NCBI GenBank assembly: GCA_020830965.2
Contig: JACCFC020000003.1
Span: 80,420-144,419 of the forward strand
DNA: 64,000 nucleotides
From: Neisseriaceae bacterium TC5R-5
GTDB lineage: Bacteria; Pseudomonadota; Gammaproteobacteria; Burkholderiales; Chromobacteriaceae
Direction of reading: 5' to 3'
Below the pieces are notes generated by a model. That model saw only the letters and a program-made list of their open reading frames with translations, searched no databases and had not been told where the DNA came from. This document shows, one piece after another, positions 44,249-55,946 of the stretch (position 1 is the first letter of the stretch; every line of letters starts with the position of its first letter). The translations under genes were made by a program, and so were the position numbers.

Positions 44249-45553
44249 ATGAATTTGCACCACCACACCTTATTAAGCGGCCTGCTATTACTGACTTTCA
44301 GCCTATCCGGTCACGCTTTTGACCTGATGCAGGCCTGGCAATCCGCCCGTCAGTTCAATGCCGATTTTTCGGCTGCCCGCGCCGACCGTGACGCGGGTCG
44401 TGAAAAGGCCGTACAAGGCCGGGCACAACTGTTGCCAGCACTTTCTGCCAGCGCCAACTACGCCTATAACAAACCGCTGGAGCCCGCCGGGCAAAGCCGT
44501 TATGACAGCACAAGCTATGGTCTCAATCTGCAACAAGCGCTATTCGACATTGGCAAATACAGCGCCTACCAACAGGGTAAAACAGCGACACAACAAGCGG
44601 AAATCCGCTTTCAGGCCAGCGAACAGCAACTGATCCTCGATACGGCTCAAGCTTATTTCAACGTCCTCAAAGCACAGGACACGCTGGCCGCCACTCGCGC
44701 CAAAAAGAAAACCTTTCTCCAACAACTGGCACAAGCCAAGGCCGCTTTTGAGATAGGAACCGCCACCATTACCGATACCCACGAAGCTCAGGCCGGTTTT
44801 GATGGGGCGGTGGCAGAAGAAATTAACGCACTAAATGATCTGGAACTGGCAGAAAATGACCTCGCACGTATCAGCGGCCTGGAAACCAAAGGCATCCAAG
44901 CGGTACAAGATCAACTGCCACTCGCCCCACCACAGCCCACCAGCTTAGCAGCCTGGCTGGACATCGCCATGCAGCACAGCCTCGATATTCAGCTTGCCGA
45001 GCAGACGCTAACCCTGGCCAAGCAGACGCTGACCGAGAAAAAGGGCAATCACCTGCCAGTAGTTAGCCTCAGCGCCGGCTACAACGACAACAGCACACGC
45101 GCCCCCAACCAGCCGACACAAAGTCGCGGCAGCAGTATCGGCGTGGGTGTGAGCCTGCCATTATTTTCCGGTGGCGGTATTGACTCGCAGGTGAGAGAAG
45201 CTGCCGCGCAGGAAATGGCTGCCAAGGACAGGCTGGAAGCCAGCAAACGCCAAGTGCGCGAAAATGTGCGGCGCACCTTTTTAGGGGTAACCAATGGCGC
45301 AGCACTGGTACGGGCACAACAGCAGCTATTGCTCTCGGCACGCAGTCAGGTGGAATCCACCCGCTTGGGTAAGGATGTAGGGATACGAACCAATATTGAT
45401 TTGCTGCAAGCCGAACAAAGTTATTACAACACGCTTACTAGTCTGGCCAATGCCAAGTACAGCTATTTGACGGCCAGATTAGCCCTGCATCAAGCAGCGG
45501 GCAAGCTGGATGAAACGGTGCTGGCCGAGGTGAATACGCTGATTCGGCGCTGA
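44249..45553 (+). CDS. TolC-family outer membrane efflux protein
   Basis: This 434-residue outer membrane factor is of the TolC family. The signal peptide is residues 1-23 (L-L-L-L-T-F-S-L-S-G-H-A-F). Two TolC repeats follow, each with coiled-coil helices (A-R-A-D-R-D-A-G-R-E-K-A near 42, Q-T-L-T-L-A-K-Q-T-L near 250) and a strand pair (V-G-V-S-L-P-L-F-S-G-G near 305). It is an orphan: no RND, ABC or MFS partner is beside it. MITE copies in opposite orientation bracket the gene. Cargo is unknown. Confidence 0.88.
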   Translation: MNLHHHTLLSGLLLLTFSLSGHAFDLMQAWQSARQFNADFSAARADRDAGREKAVQGRAQLLPALSASANYAYNKPLEPAGQSRYDSTSYGLNLQQALFDIGKYSAYQQGKTATQQAEIRFQASEQQLILDTAQAYFNVLKAQDTLAATRAKKKTFLQQLAQAKAAFEIGTATITDTHEAQAGFDGAVAEEINALNDLELAENDLARISGLETKGIQAVQDQLPLAPPQPTSLAAWLDIAMQHSLDIQLAEQTLTLAKQTLTEKKGNHLPVVSLSAGYNDNSTRAPNQPTQSRGSSIGVGVSLPLFSGGGIDSQVREAAAQEMAAKDRLEASKRQVRENVRRTFLGVTNGAALVRAQQQLLLSARSQVESTRLGKDVGIRTNIDLLQAEQSYYNTLTSLANAKYSYLTARLALHQAAGKLDETVLAEVNTLIRR

Positions 45554-45562
45554 GCACCGCAT

Positions 45563-45680
45563 TAAGAACCGCTAACAAAACTGCTGATCCAGCGTTGCGC
45601 CTGCTTGCCGTAGCACGGGTACTATTTGCGTTAGCACGCCTTGGCTCACAGGCTCTGCGAGCTGCTGTTAGCGGTTCTTT
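45563..45680. repeat. MITE-like element, copy 2 (inverted relative to copy 1)
   Basis: Ends TAAGAACCGCTAACA and TGTTAGCGGTTCTTT. The internal CTGATCCAGC near the left end is the complement of the GCTGGATCAG near the right end of copy 1, so the orientation is reversed. It lies 10 bases after the tolC-like stop and may serve as its terminator. Confidence 0.75.
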
Positions 45681-45803
45681 TTCAGGCCATCGTTAAGCTA
45701 GTTGTTTAATTTTTTATGGCAACTGTAGCTTTTTATTAAACACAAAATTAGAATGCCAATAAGCACTAAGTGCTTGTCTTGACAATGTAAGTAGTGAACT
45801 CGT

Positions 45804-45860
45804 CTTAAGAACCGCGAACAAAGCGCAACGCTATCGCGGGGTTTTGTTAGCGGTTCTTAG
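45804..45860. repeat. MITE-like element, copy 3 (deletion derivative)
   Basis: Only the ends remain: TTAAGAACCGCGAACAAA at the left and TTTTGTTAGCGGTTCTTAG at the right with about 20 bases between. It lies 60 bases before gabT. The gap 45681-45803 is AT-rich and holds no gene that I can support. Confidence 0.7.
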
Positions 45861-45919
45861 TCGCATGGTGGCCCAGCCCGCCTTTACCCGGCTGATATTG
45901 CAAAACAAAGGAGCAAACA

Positions 45920-47185
45920 ATGAGTAATCAAGAATGGATGCAACGCAAAGCGGATGCCACTCCACGTGGCGTGGGTGTAATGTGCAGTTTTTTTGCCGAA
46001 CGTGCCAAGAATGCCGAAATTTGGGACACCGAAGGTAAGCGTTATATCGACTTTGCCGGCGGAATCGGCGTACTGAATACCGGCCATCTGCATAATCAAG
46101 TGCAAGCAGCGGTACAGGAACAGCTTTCCCGCTTCAGTCATACCTGCTATCAGGTTGTCCCTTACGAATCCTATATCCGTCTGGCAGAGAAGCTGAACCA
46201 GCTCACTCCCGGCAGCCATGCCAAGAAAACCGCCTTGTTCAGCACCGGCGCCGAAGCAGTAGAGAACGCCATCAAGGTTGCTCGCGCGGCAACCGGCCGC
46301 TCCGGTGTAATTGCTTTTGGCGGTGGCTTTCATGGCCGCACCATGATGGGGATGGCACTGACCGGTAAAGTGCTACCGTATAAAGCCGGTTTCGGCCCCT
46401 TCCCCGGCGAGATCTATCACGCGCCCTATCCGAATGCCCTACATGGTGTGTCGGTTGCTGACTCCATTCATGGTATTGAAAAGCTGTTCAAATACGATAT
46501 CGACCCCAAGCGAGTAGCGGCGATTATTTTTGAGCCGGTACAGGGCGAAGGCGGTTTTTATGTTGCTCCGGCCGAGTGGATCGCTCAATTGCGTAAATTG
46601 TGTGATGAGCATGGTATTTTGCTGATTGCCGACGAAGTGCAGTCCGGCTTTGCGCGTACCGGAAAATTACTTGCCATGCACCACTATAAAGATCAAGCCG
46701 ATTTGATTACTATGGCGAAGTCGCTGGCTGGTGGTTTTCCATTATCCGCGTTGACTGGTCGCGCCGAAATCATGGATGCCCCGGCACCAGGTGGCTTAGG
46801 CGGCACTTATGCGGGTAGCCCGCTGGCCATTGCCGCAGCGCTGGCGGTTATTGATGTGATCGAGCAGGAAAAACTGCTGGACCGTGCCAATCATCTGGGT
46901 AACAGTCTGAAGGAAAAACTGCACAGCCTGAAAGATGCCGTGCCGCAGATAGCCGAAGTACGCGGTCTGGGTGCGATGGTGGCAGTAGAGTTCAACCAGC
47001 CTGGCACCCACGAACCGGATGCCGCCTTTACCAAGAAAGTACAAGATAAGGCGCTGGAATCCGGCCTGATCCTGCTGACTTGCGGCGTGTATGGCAATGT
47101 GTTGCGTTTCCTGTTCCCATTGACCATAGAAGATGCGGTGTTTGCTGAAGCCTTAAGCAAACTGGAAGCGGCTTTGAAAGCCTAA
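45920..47185 (+). CDS. gabT: 4-aminobutyrate aminotransferase
   Basis: GabT transfers the amino group of GABA to 2-oxoglutarate, giving succinate semialdehyde. The 421-residue class III PLP enzyme shows G-A-E-A-V-E-N-A-I-K-V-A-R, F-H-G-R-T-M-M-G-M, I-A-D-E-V-Q-S-G-F-A-R-T-G and the PLP lysine K267 in M-A-K-S-L-A-G-G-F-P. The gene next to it, gabD, uses its product. 5-Aminovalerate may also be a substrate, as for relatives. Confidence 0.95.
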   Translation: MSNQEWMQRKADATPRGVGVMCSFFAERAKNAEIWDTEGKRYIDFAGGIGVLNTGHLHNQVQAAVQEQLSRFSHTCYQVVPYESYIRLAEKLNQLTPGSHAKKTALFSTGAEAVENAIKVARAATGRSGVIAFGGGFHGRTMMGMALTGKVLPYKAGFGPFPGEIYHAPYPNALHGVSVADSIHGIEKLFKYDIDPKRVAAIIFEPVQGEGGFYVAPAEWIAQLRKLCDEHGILLIADEVQSGFARTGKLLAMHHYKDQADLITMAKSLAGGFPLSALTGRAEIMDAPAPGGLGGTYAGSPLAIAAALAVIDVIEQEKLLDRANHLGNSLKEKLHSLKDAVPQIAEVRGLGAMVAVEFNQPGTHEPDAAFTKKVQDKALESGLILLTCGVYGNVLRFLFPLTIEDAVFAEALSKLEAALKA

Positions 47186-47280
47186 AACGCTAGCGCGGTT
47201 TTGGTGTAAGGGCCAAGCTGATTATCCGGCTTGGCCATTGTATTCATCACTTTGCCATTTATTCTTTGCTGGAGATTAAG

Positions 47281-48741
47281 ATGCTGAACCTGAAAGACCC
47301 CACTCTGCTTAAACAGCAGTGCTACATCAATGGTAGTTGGCAGGATGCCAATAATGGCGAAACCATCCCTGTTGCCAATCCGGCCACCGGCGCCATCATC
47401 GCCAGCGTTCCCAAGATGGGCAAAGTGGAAGCAGAACGTGCGGTAGCAGCGGCCGCTGCTGCCTTTGCCGGCTGGAAAAAAACCCCAGCCAAAGAACGTT
47501 CTAAGTTATTGCGCCGCTGGTTTGATCTGATGATGGCTAATCAGGATGACCTGGCCTTGATCCTGACTTCCGAACAAGGTAAACCCCTGGCAGAAGCCAA
47601 GGGCGAGATCGCCTATGGCGCCTCTTATGTTGAATGGTATGCCGAAGAAGCCAAGCGGCTGTATGGCGATACCATTCCTGCACTGGCTTCCGATCGCCGT
47701 ATTATCGTGACCAAAGAGCCGATTGGTGTTGCCGCCGCCATTACCCCGTGGAACTTCCCCAACGCGATGATCACCCGCAAAGTGGCTCCGGCCCTGGCGG
47801 CTGGTTGCCCGATTGTGGTCAGACCCGCCAGCCAGACACCGCTATCGGCACTCGCTATGGCGGTTCTGGCCGAACGTGCCGGTATTCCGGCGGGAGTGTT
47901 CTCGGTGATTACCGGTGGCTCCAGCGAAATCGGTGGCGTACTCACCGGCAGCGATCTGGTGAAGAAGTTCTCTTTCACCGGCTCTACCGAAGTAGGTCGC
48001 AAACTGATTGCACAATGTGCGCCTACCGTGAAAAAAGTATCGATGGAACTGGGCGGCAATGCGCCGTTTATCGTGTTTGACGATGCCGATCTGGACGCTG
48101 CGGTAGAAGGCGCCATCATTTCCAAATTCCGTAATGCTGGCCAAACCTGCGTGTGTGCCAACCGTATCCTAGTGCAGGACGGCGTCTATGATGCTTTTGC
48201 CGCCAAACTGACTGCTGCGGTCGCCAAGCTCAAAGTCGGTAATGGTGCCGAAGAGGGCGTGACCCAAGGGCCGATGATTGACCAGAACGCCGTCACCAAG
48301 GTGGAAGAACACCTGGCCGATGCACTGGCCAAAGGCGCCAAACTGTTGCTGGGCGGCAAACGCCACGCACTGGGCCAGAGCTTCTTCGAGCCCACCGTGC
48401 TGACCGATGTCACCACCGAGATGAAAGTCACCAAAGAAGAGACTTTCGGCCCCTTGGCACCGCTGTTCCGCTTCAAAACCGAAGAAGAAGCCATCCAGTT
48501 GGCCAACGACACCGAATTTGGTCTGGCGTCTTATTTCTACGCCCGCGATGTGGGTCGTATCTTCCGCGTTTCCGAAGCACTGGAATACGGAATGGTCGGC
48601 GTGAATAACGGCTTGCTGGCTAATGAAGCTGCCCCGTTTGGTGGCGTCAAGCAATCCGGTCTGGGACGCGAAGGCTCCAAGTACGGCATCGAAGATTACC
48701 TGGAAATCAAGTACACGCTGCTGGCTGGCTTAGATAAGTAA
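47281..48741 (+). CDS. gabD: Succinate-semialdehyde dehydrogenase (NADP+)
   Basis: GabD oxidises succinate semialdehyde to succinate. From ATG 47281 the protein has 486 residues; a TTG at 47266 is in frame, but the GGAG at 47270-47273 fits 47281. Aldehyde dehydrogenase signatures are I-T-P-W-N-F-P-N, F-T-G-S-T-E-V-G-R, M-E-L-G-G-N-A-P-F and catalytic C290 in G-Q-T-C-V-C-A-N-R. Unusually, the residues before the second cofactor loop read V-V-R-P-A-S-Q-T-P where most relatives have a Lys (V-x-K-P-A). Arg there could alter NADP+ binding. Confidence 0.94.
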   Translation: MLNLKDPTLLKQQCYINGSWQDANNGETIPVANPATGAIIASVPKMGKVEAERAVAAAAAAFAGWKKTPAKERSKLLRRWFDLMMANQDDLALILTSEQGKPLAEAKGEIAYGASYVEWYAEEAKRLYGDTIPALASDRRIIVTKEPIGVAAAITPWNFPNAMITRKVAPALAAGCPIVVRPASQTPLSALAMAVLAERAGIPAGVFSVITGGSSEIGGVLTGSDLVKKFSFTGSTEVGRKLIAQCAPTVKKVSMELGGNAPFIVFDDADLDAAVEGAIISKFRNAGQTCVCANRILVQDGVYDAFAAKLTAAVAKLKVGNGAEEGVTQGPMIDQNAVTKVEEHLADALAKGAKLLLGGKRHALGQSFFEPTVLTDVTTEMKVTKEETFGPLAPLFRFKTEEEAIQLANDTEFGLASYFYARDVGRIFRVSEALEYGMVGVNNGLLANEAAPFGGVKQSGLGREGSKYGIEDYLEIKYTLLAGLDK

Positions 48742-48767
48742 TGGCGCTAAGAGCTTAACGCTGCGAT

Positions 48768-48795
48768 AACGGGCTGGTTTTCCAGCCCGTTTTTT
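48768..48795. terminator. Bidirectional terminator between gabD and prfA
   Basis: AACGGGCTGG-TTTT-CCAGCCCGTT followed by TTTT, between convergent genes. A strong stem with a T run on the gabD side. Confidence 0.88.
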
Positions 48796-48808
48796 ATGTA
48801 CCAGTGTA

Positions 48809-49885
48809 TCAATCTGCCAACGCAGCCAGCAATTCGGCCTGCTGCTCCGCCACCAGTGCGCCGGTCAACTCGGCCAAATCGCCATCCATCATGTAATCCA
48901 GCTTGTATAGCGTCAGATTAATACGATGGTCGGTAATCCGCCCTTGTGGATAATTATAAGTACGAATGCGTTCCGAACGATCACCAGAACCGATCAGGCT
49001 TTTACGTTCGGCCGCTTCTTTCTGTTGCTGCTCGCGCCGCTGAATATCATTGATACGTGCTGCCAACACCTGCATGGCACTGGCTTTATTAGCATGTTGT
49101 GAGCGGCCATCCTGGCATTCAGCAACAATGCCCGTGGGCAGGTGAGTAATACGCACAGCAGAATCGGTCTTGTTGATGTGCTGACCACCGGCACCACTGG
49201 CGCGGAAAGTATCGATACGCAAATCAGCCGAATTGAGCACCACGTCCACCAGTTCATCAGCCTCCGGCATCACCGCCACCGTACAGGCCGAGGTATGGAT
49301 GCGGCCCTGGGTTTCGGTTGCCGGGACGCGCTGCACACGGTGACCGCCAGACTCAAACTTAAGCTGTGAATAAGCACCCTGGCCAATCAGGCGCAAAATC
49401 ACCTCTTTATAACCCCCAAGGTCGGACTCACTGGCTGACAGGATCTCCACCTGCCAACGATTACGTTCCGCATAGCGGGTATACATACGCAATAGATCAC
49501 CCGCAAACAACGCGGCTTCATCCCCCCCCGTACCGGCACGAATTTCCAGAAAGACGTTTTTTTCGTCAAGCGGATCCTTCGGCAATAGCTGCTTTTGCAG
49601 CTCTATTTCCAGCTCTTCCAGCCTGGCCTGACCTTCTTCGATCTCGGCTTGGGCAAAGGTTTTCATTTCAGGGTCGGCCAGCATTTCTTCGGCCGTAGCG
49701 ATATCACTGGTGCACAGGCGATACGCCTGAAAAGTGGTAACAACGGGCGTAAGTTCAGCATGTTCACGGGTGAGTTTGCGAAAGGCATCCATATCCTGAG
49801 TAGCCGATTCACTAGCCAACAGATGCGTTACTTCTTCCAGACGATCCACTAATTGTTCTAATTTGGCAGCGATTGACGCTTTCAT
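48809..49885 (-). CDS. prfA: Peptide chain release factor 1
   Basis: RF1 terminates translation at UAA and UAG. The 358-residue protein has the codon-reading P-A-T motif at 188-190 and the G-G-Q motif at 233-235 ([12 protein letters not shown]). Both are intact, so UAG should be a true stop in this organism, which bears on the two TAG-interrupted genes in the window. It overlaps hemA by 4 bases (ATGA). The usual prmC partner is not next to it. Confidence 0.97.
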   Translation of the reverse strand: MKASIAAKLEQLVDRLEEVTHLLASESATQDMDAFRKLTREHAELTPVVTTFQAYRLCTSDIATAEEMLADPEMKTFAQAEIEEGQARLEELEIELQKQLLPKDPLDEKNVFLEIRAGTGGDEAALFAGDLLRMYTRYAERNRWQVEILSASESDLGGYKEVILRLIGQGAYSQLKFESGGHRVQRVPATETQGRIHTSACTVAVMPEADELVDVVLNSADLRIDTFRASGAGGQHINKTDSAVRITHLPTGIVAECQDGRSQHANKASAMQVLAARINDIQRREQQQKEAAERKSLIGSGDRSERIRTYNYPQGRITDHRINLTLYKLDYMMDGDLAELTGALVAEQQAELLAALAD

Positions 49886-51138
49886 GAGGACTCCGGAGGT
49901 AAACGGTAAAGACGCGCAATAGTATCAAGCTGCGCTTCATGCTCTGCCCCATACCCGGCAGACAGCGCCTTGGTAGGAGGGTGCATGAGTTTATTGGTGA
50001 GCTGATGCGAGAGCAACTCCAGCACCGCTTCTGGCGATTCGCCACGTTTCAATTGTTTTAAAGCACGTGCCAGTGCCTGACGACGATGGCGGTCGGCCTC
50101 ATCGCGTAGCGCGCGTATCATCGGCACGGTTTCGCGTTTTTTCAGCCAGTGGCTGAACTCATCCACACGGGTCTGAATGATGCTTTCCGCTTCGGCTGCC
50201 GCCTGCTGCCGCGCCTCCTTGCCCACCTCCACCACCTTGGCGATATCGTCTACGCTATACAGAAAAATATCGTCGAGGCTGCCAACTTCTTCCTCAATAT
50301 CGCGTGGCACCGCCAAGTCCAGCATAAACACCGGGCGATGACGCCGCGCTTTAATGGCACGTTCCACCATACCCTTGCCGATGATGGGCAACTGGCTGGC
50401 GGTAGAGGTCACCACCACATCGTAACGTGGTAACGCATTAGGCAATTCGGCAAAGGTAATGGCATTGCCACCAAAACGCTGTGCAAGCTGCTGCCCACGT
50501 TCCAGCGTGCGATTCACAACGGTGATAGAAGCCGGCTGGCGGGCGGCAAAATGCGTCGCCACCAGCTCAATCATTTCCCCAGCACCGACAAATAAAATAT
50601 TCAGCTCGCTGATACTGGGGAAAATTTGCTCGGCCAGCTTAACCGCCGCAGCCGACATCGACACTGAATTTGCCCCCACCGCCGTATTGGAACGTACTTC
50701 TTTCGCCACCGCGAAGGTGCGCTGGAACAAGCCATTGAGCAAAGTCCCCAGCGTTCCGGCGCTTTCAGCATAACGCACGGCCTCTTTCAACTGCCCGAGA
50801 ATCTGCGTTTCTCCCAGCACCATGGAATCCAGCCCGGAGGCGACGCGAAAAGCATGACGTGCCGCCTGATCGGCCTCCAACTGATAGAGATAAGGCTGTA
50901 CTTCGGTCAAGGGTAATTGGTGATAATGCGATAGCCACTGCAAGGCTGCTTGCGGTGTTTGGCTGGAGCAATAAATTTCGGTGCGATTACAGGTGGAAAC
51001 AATGGCCGCCTCACCCACCGCGTGTGACGCCAGCAAGCTGCCTAGCGCGCCAGGCAAGCGCTCAGTCGGAAAAGCCAGCTTTTCCCGAATAGACAACGGC
51101 GCAGTATCGTGATTGAGGCCAAAGGCAAACAGATGCAT
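49882..51138 (-). CDS. hemA: Glutamyl-tRNA reductase
   Basis: HemA reduces glutamyl-tRNA to glutamate-1-semialdehyde, the first committed step of C5 haem synthesis. The 418-residue protein has catalytic C50 in S-T-C-N-R-T-E-I-Y, the [15 protein letters not shown] motif and the NADPH site V-G-A-G-E-M. hemA-prfA is a widely conserved pair; here they overlap by 4 bases. Confidence 0.97.
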   Translation of the reverse strand: MHLFAFGLNHDTAPLSIREKLAFPTERLPGALGSLLASHAVGEAAIVSTCNRTEIYCSSQTPQAALQWLSHYHQLPLTEVQPYLYQLEADQAARHAFRVASGLDSMVLGETQILGQLKEAVRYAESAGTLGTLLNGLFQRTFAVAKEVRSNTAVGANSVSMSAAAVKLAEQIFPSISELNILFVGAGEMIELVATHFAARQPASITVVNRTLERGQQLAQRFGGNAITFAELPNALPRYDVVVTSTASQLPIIGKGMVERAIKARRHRPVFMLDLAVPRDIEEEVGSLDDIFLYSVDDIAKVVEVGKEARQQAAAEAESIIQTRVDEFSHWLKKRETVPMIRALRDEADRHRRQALARALKQLKRGESPEAVLELLSHQLTNKLMHPPTKALSAGYGAEHEAQLDTIARLYRLPPESS

Positions 51139-51270
51139 GGGCGGTGGGGCCGCAAATAGTAAGGTAACTCAGTATTTTAGCCTAACTTTAACCACAAGTC
51201 CCTAGTGACCGCCCGGCTTGCCAAATCAAAGGTAAAGATATTTAGACAATTCCATGCCCAAGCGGGAACC

Positions 51271-51990
51271 CTATCCTCTATATGGCGAGTGCTCTTCAGC
51301 CAAAGCTTCATCAGCAGCAGCCTCCGCATGGAGCAAAGTAGTGTCAAACAGCGGGAGATCGGTATCACCTGCGCTTAACAACATGCCTATTTCCGTACAA
51401 CCTAAAATTATCGCCTGGCAACCACGTGCTGCCATGCTGTTAACAATATCAACAAAGCGTTGCCGTGATGTCGTCAACACCTTACCTAAGCACAGCTCTT
51501 CATAAATGATTCGGTGGATATCCCGCCGCTGAGCTTCATCCGGAATCTCAACCTGCAAACCATAGCGCTCAATTAAACGTTCTCTATAGAAAGCCTGCTC
51601 CATCGTAAACGCCGTCCCTAACAGAGCAAGTTTTTGCACCCCGGCAGCGAGCAAAGCCTGCGCGGTAGGGTCGGCGATATGCAGCAAAGGCAGCGACGAA
51701 GCCTGCTCAATCTGCCCGGCAACCTTATGCATTGTATTAGTACACAGCACCACAAAATCGGCACCGGCCTGTTGCAGCCTAAGCGCAGCCTGCGCCAACA
51801 GCGCACCGGCCTCCTGCCATTCCCCGCCACGTTGCAGGGCTTCAATCTCCGCAAAATCAACACTGTACAGGATGATTTTTGCCGAATGCAGCCCCCCTAG
51901 CCGACGCTGAACCGCACGATTGATAAGTTGATAATAAAGTGTACTGGACTCCCAACTCATCCCACCTAATAGACCGATTGTTTTCATCAC
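51271..51990 (-). CDS. Aspartate/glutamate racemase family protein
   Basis: This 239-residue PLP-independent amino-acid racemase is of the Asp/Glu racemase (YgeA-like) family. The catalytic cysteine pair is C83 (V-L-C-T-N-T-M-H-K) and C198 (I-L-G-C-T-E-I-G). [11 protein letters not shown] is the family start. Substrate range cannot be read from sequence; broad-specificity racemases occur in this group. It is divergent from pdxH. Confidence 0.87.
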   Translation of the reverse strand: MMKTIGLLGGMSWESSTLYYQLINRAVQRRLGGLHSAKIILYSVDFAEIEALQRGGEWQEAGALLAQAALRLQQAGADFVVLCTNTMHKVAGQIEQASSLPLLHIADPTAQALLAAGVQKLALLGTAFTMEQAFYRERLIERYGLQVEIPDEAQRRDIHRIIYEELCLGKVLTTSRQRFVDIVNSMAARGCQAIILGCTEIGMLLSAGDTDLPLFDTTLLHAEAAADEALAEEHSPYRG

Positions 51991-52071
51991 ACCGTTTGTC
52001 CTGAACTTAACACTAAAAACTCTATAAACATGGCAGAGAAAGCCGTTATCATCCTACTCACAGGAGGCATT

Positions 52072-52709
52072 ATGTCACTCAACCTTGCCGATATTCGTAA
52101 AGACTTTTCCAAAAAAGAACTCTCCCCAGAAGATTGCCTGGCCAAGCCCTTAGCGCAACTGGAACAATGGCTGCAAGAAGCCATCGGTGCTCAGGTACCG
52201 GAGCCGACAGCGATGAATCTAGCTTCGGTCGATGCGCAAGGTCGACCCAGTGCCCGCATGGTACTGCTCAAAGGCATCGAAAATGAACAGCTGGTGTTTT
52301 ACAGCAATTATCACAGCCGCAAAGGTCAGCAACTGGCCAACAACCCCTATGTTGCACTCACGTTTTTCTGGCCGGAACTGGAACGCCAGGTGCGCATTGA
52401 AGGCCGCGTGAACCAAGTCGCACCCGAGGTATCCGATGCCTACTTTGCCAGCCGCCCCTACACCAGCCGCGTCGGAGCCTGGGCCAGCGAGCAAAGCAGC
52501 GAAATCAGCTCAAAAGCCGTGCTGGTGTCGCGTGCTGGCATGTTTGGTCTGCGCTATCCCGTTGCCGTACCACGTCCACCGCACTGGGGCGGCTATGCGG
52601 TGCAGGCGGAGCGGCTGGAATTCTGGCAGGGGCGTCCCAGCCGTCTGCATGATCGTGTGCAATACACCCTGCAGGGTGAGGACAACTGGCAGATTGTACG
52701 GCTAGCCCC

Positions 52710-52713
<4 letters not shown>
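52072..52713 (+). CDS. pdxH: Pyridoxine/pyridoxamine 5'-phosphate oxidase
   Basis: PdxH oxidises PNP/PMP to pyridoxal 5'-phosphate with FMN. The protein has 213 residues from ATG 52072, preceded by AGGAGG at 6 bases; an upstream in-frame ATG at 52030 is not favoured. Signatures are [22 protein letters not shown] and P-P-H-W-G-G-Y near the end. A MITE-like repeat overlaps the region just after its stop. Confidence 0.96.
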
Positions 52714-55083
<2,370 letters not shown>

Positions 55084-55128
55084 GTAGAGACTAGGCATGC
55101 CTTGTCTCTACGAACGACAGGCAGCACC
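55084..55128. repeat. Left boundary repeat of the cassette (palindrome plus inverted-repeat arm)
   Basis: A one-mismatch copy of the GTAGAGAC palindrome (55084-55111) runs into CTACGAACGACAGGCAGCAC. The 25 bases 55104-55128 are the exact reverse complement of 55772-55796. Confidence 0.85.
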
Positions 55129-55179
55129 GCAGTCAAGCCACCAGCGAGCGTAAAACGGGAACGATTGCGGTTGTGGCAT

Positions 55180-55512
55180 TCATCGCGGCACCTCCTGCTG
55201 TGCCAGCGCATCGTGCAGGCTGCCGAGCAAACCTAACAGCCAGCCTTTTAAGCGCTGCTGCTCCAACGTCAGTTCGCCATCCAAACCTAAACGCAACAAC
55301 ACCGCCTGCTGACAACGGTACAGCGTGGCACTCACACTTTGCGGCTGGGTAGCCAGCGCAAATGCCAGCTCGCCTTCAAGATAACCCGCCAGATAAGCCT
55401 GAGTAGCCGCATCACGCTTGGCGTGCAAACGATAGTGTTCGACGATTTGCGGGGCCAGGGTGGCAAAGGGAGAAGTTTCGGGGTGAAACGGGATAAGCGG
55501 TGTAACAGACAT
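55180..55512 (-). CDS. Small protein behind the structured leader, unrecognised
   Basis: A 110-residue helical protein from ATG 55512, with AAGGAG 6 bases before. It reads F-A-T-L-A-P-Q-I-V-E-H-Y-R-L and G-Y-L-E-G-E-L-A-F-A-L-A, then a Leu-rich C-terminal half (Q-Q-R-L-K-G-W-L-L-G-L-L-G-S-L). No signal peptide or known domain was recognised. A 16-codon frame overlaps its stop (ATGA) and may be nothing. The gene sits inside a 743-base segment with inverted-repeat ends, and its leader is shared with the locus at 32 kb. The function is unknown. Confidence 0.55.
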   Translation of the reverse strand: MSVTPLIPFHPETSPFATLAPQIVEHYRLHAKRDAATQAYLAGYLEGELAFALATQPQSVSATLYRCQQAVLLRLGLDGELTLEQQRLKGWLLGLLGSLHDALAQQEVPR

Positions 55513-55764
55513 GGCTAACTCCTTCTTCTTGAGTTTAAGCCTGTATTCCCGCTCTCAAACGGGAATAGCAGGCACATGACAGGGTTGAGAGACCGGCAAG
55601 AAGGACCCGGCGGCCCGAAGGCCCCCCACCATGGCCCGCCGTAAGGCATAGCTATGGTGTTGGTAACGAACATAGAAACCGCATGGCTGCGGTGCTGTCC
55701 GCCTTCTTGCTCGGCTCTCATCCCGAATGCTCAATCTGAGCACGCCGGCATTTTAACGTATTTG
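55513..55764 (-). ncRNA. Structured leader RNA candidate, copy 2
   Basis: 252 bases between the small gene and the 5' word CGTTAAAATGCC (55751 region). Hairpins: GGCC-UUCG-GGCC (55623-55612) and TATTCCCG/CGGGAATA (55567-55544). Both align to hairpins in copy 1 with paired substitutions. The length matches copy 1 to one base. It ends at a shared GGAGTTAGCC-ATG start region, as expected of a leader that controls the gene behind it. Confidence 0.72.
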
Positions 55765-55771
55765 AGAAATG

Positions 55772-55826
55772 GGTGCTGCCTGTCGTTCGTAGAGACATGT
55801 AGAGACAAGGCATGCCTTGTCTCTAC
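55772..55826. repeat. Right boundary repeat of the cassette (inverted-repeat arm plus palindrome)
   Basis: GGTGCTGCCTGTCGTTCGTA and the next five bases (55772-55796) are the exact reverse complement of 55104-55128. A perfect copy of the 28-bp palindrome follows at 55799-55826. With the left boundary this frames the small gene and its leader. Confidence 0.85.
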
Positions 55827-55827
55827 A

Positions 55828-55897
55828 GGGTGGCGGGTGGCGGGTGGCGGGTGGCGGGTGGCGGGTGGCGGGTGGCGGGTGGCGGGTGGCGGGTGAT
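55828..55897. repeat. 7-bp tandem repeat GGGTGGC, nine full units
   Basis: Nine exact GGGTGGC units (55828-55890) and a degraded tenth (GGGTGAT). The array directly follows the cassette palindrome and ends 50 bases before the stop of the large STAND gene. Length variation between strains is likely. The remaining 49 bases hold no gene. Confidence 0.95.
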
Positions 55898-55946
55898 GGG
55901 GGACGACGCCTTGCCCCTACCAATATTGCCAGACCGTCATTCCCGC

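Noticed and set aside
52030-52071. Upstream ATG as the pdxH start
   Set aside because: It would place the AGGAGG site inside the gene. ATG 52072 has ideal spacing and the family N-terminus.
55515-55721. 68-codon minus-strand frame in leader copy 2 (and an overlapping frame at 55555-55743)
   Set aside because: The corresponding frames are not kept in copy 1, where indels shift them, while base pairing is kept. An Ash-like short protein cannot be fully excluded.
55828-55897. CRISPR-like array
   Set aside because: The units are 7 bases without spacers. It is a simple tandem repeat. The 22-bp units at 32478-32537 also lack spacers.
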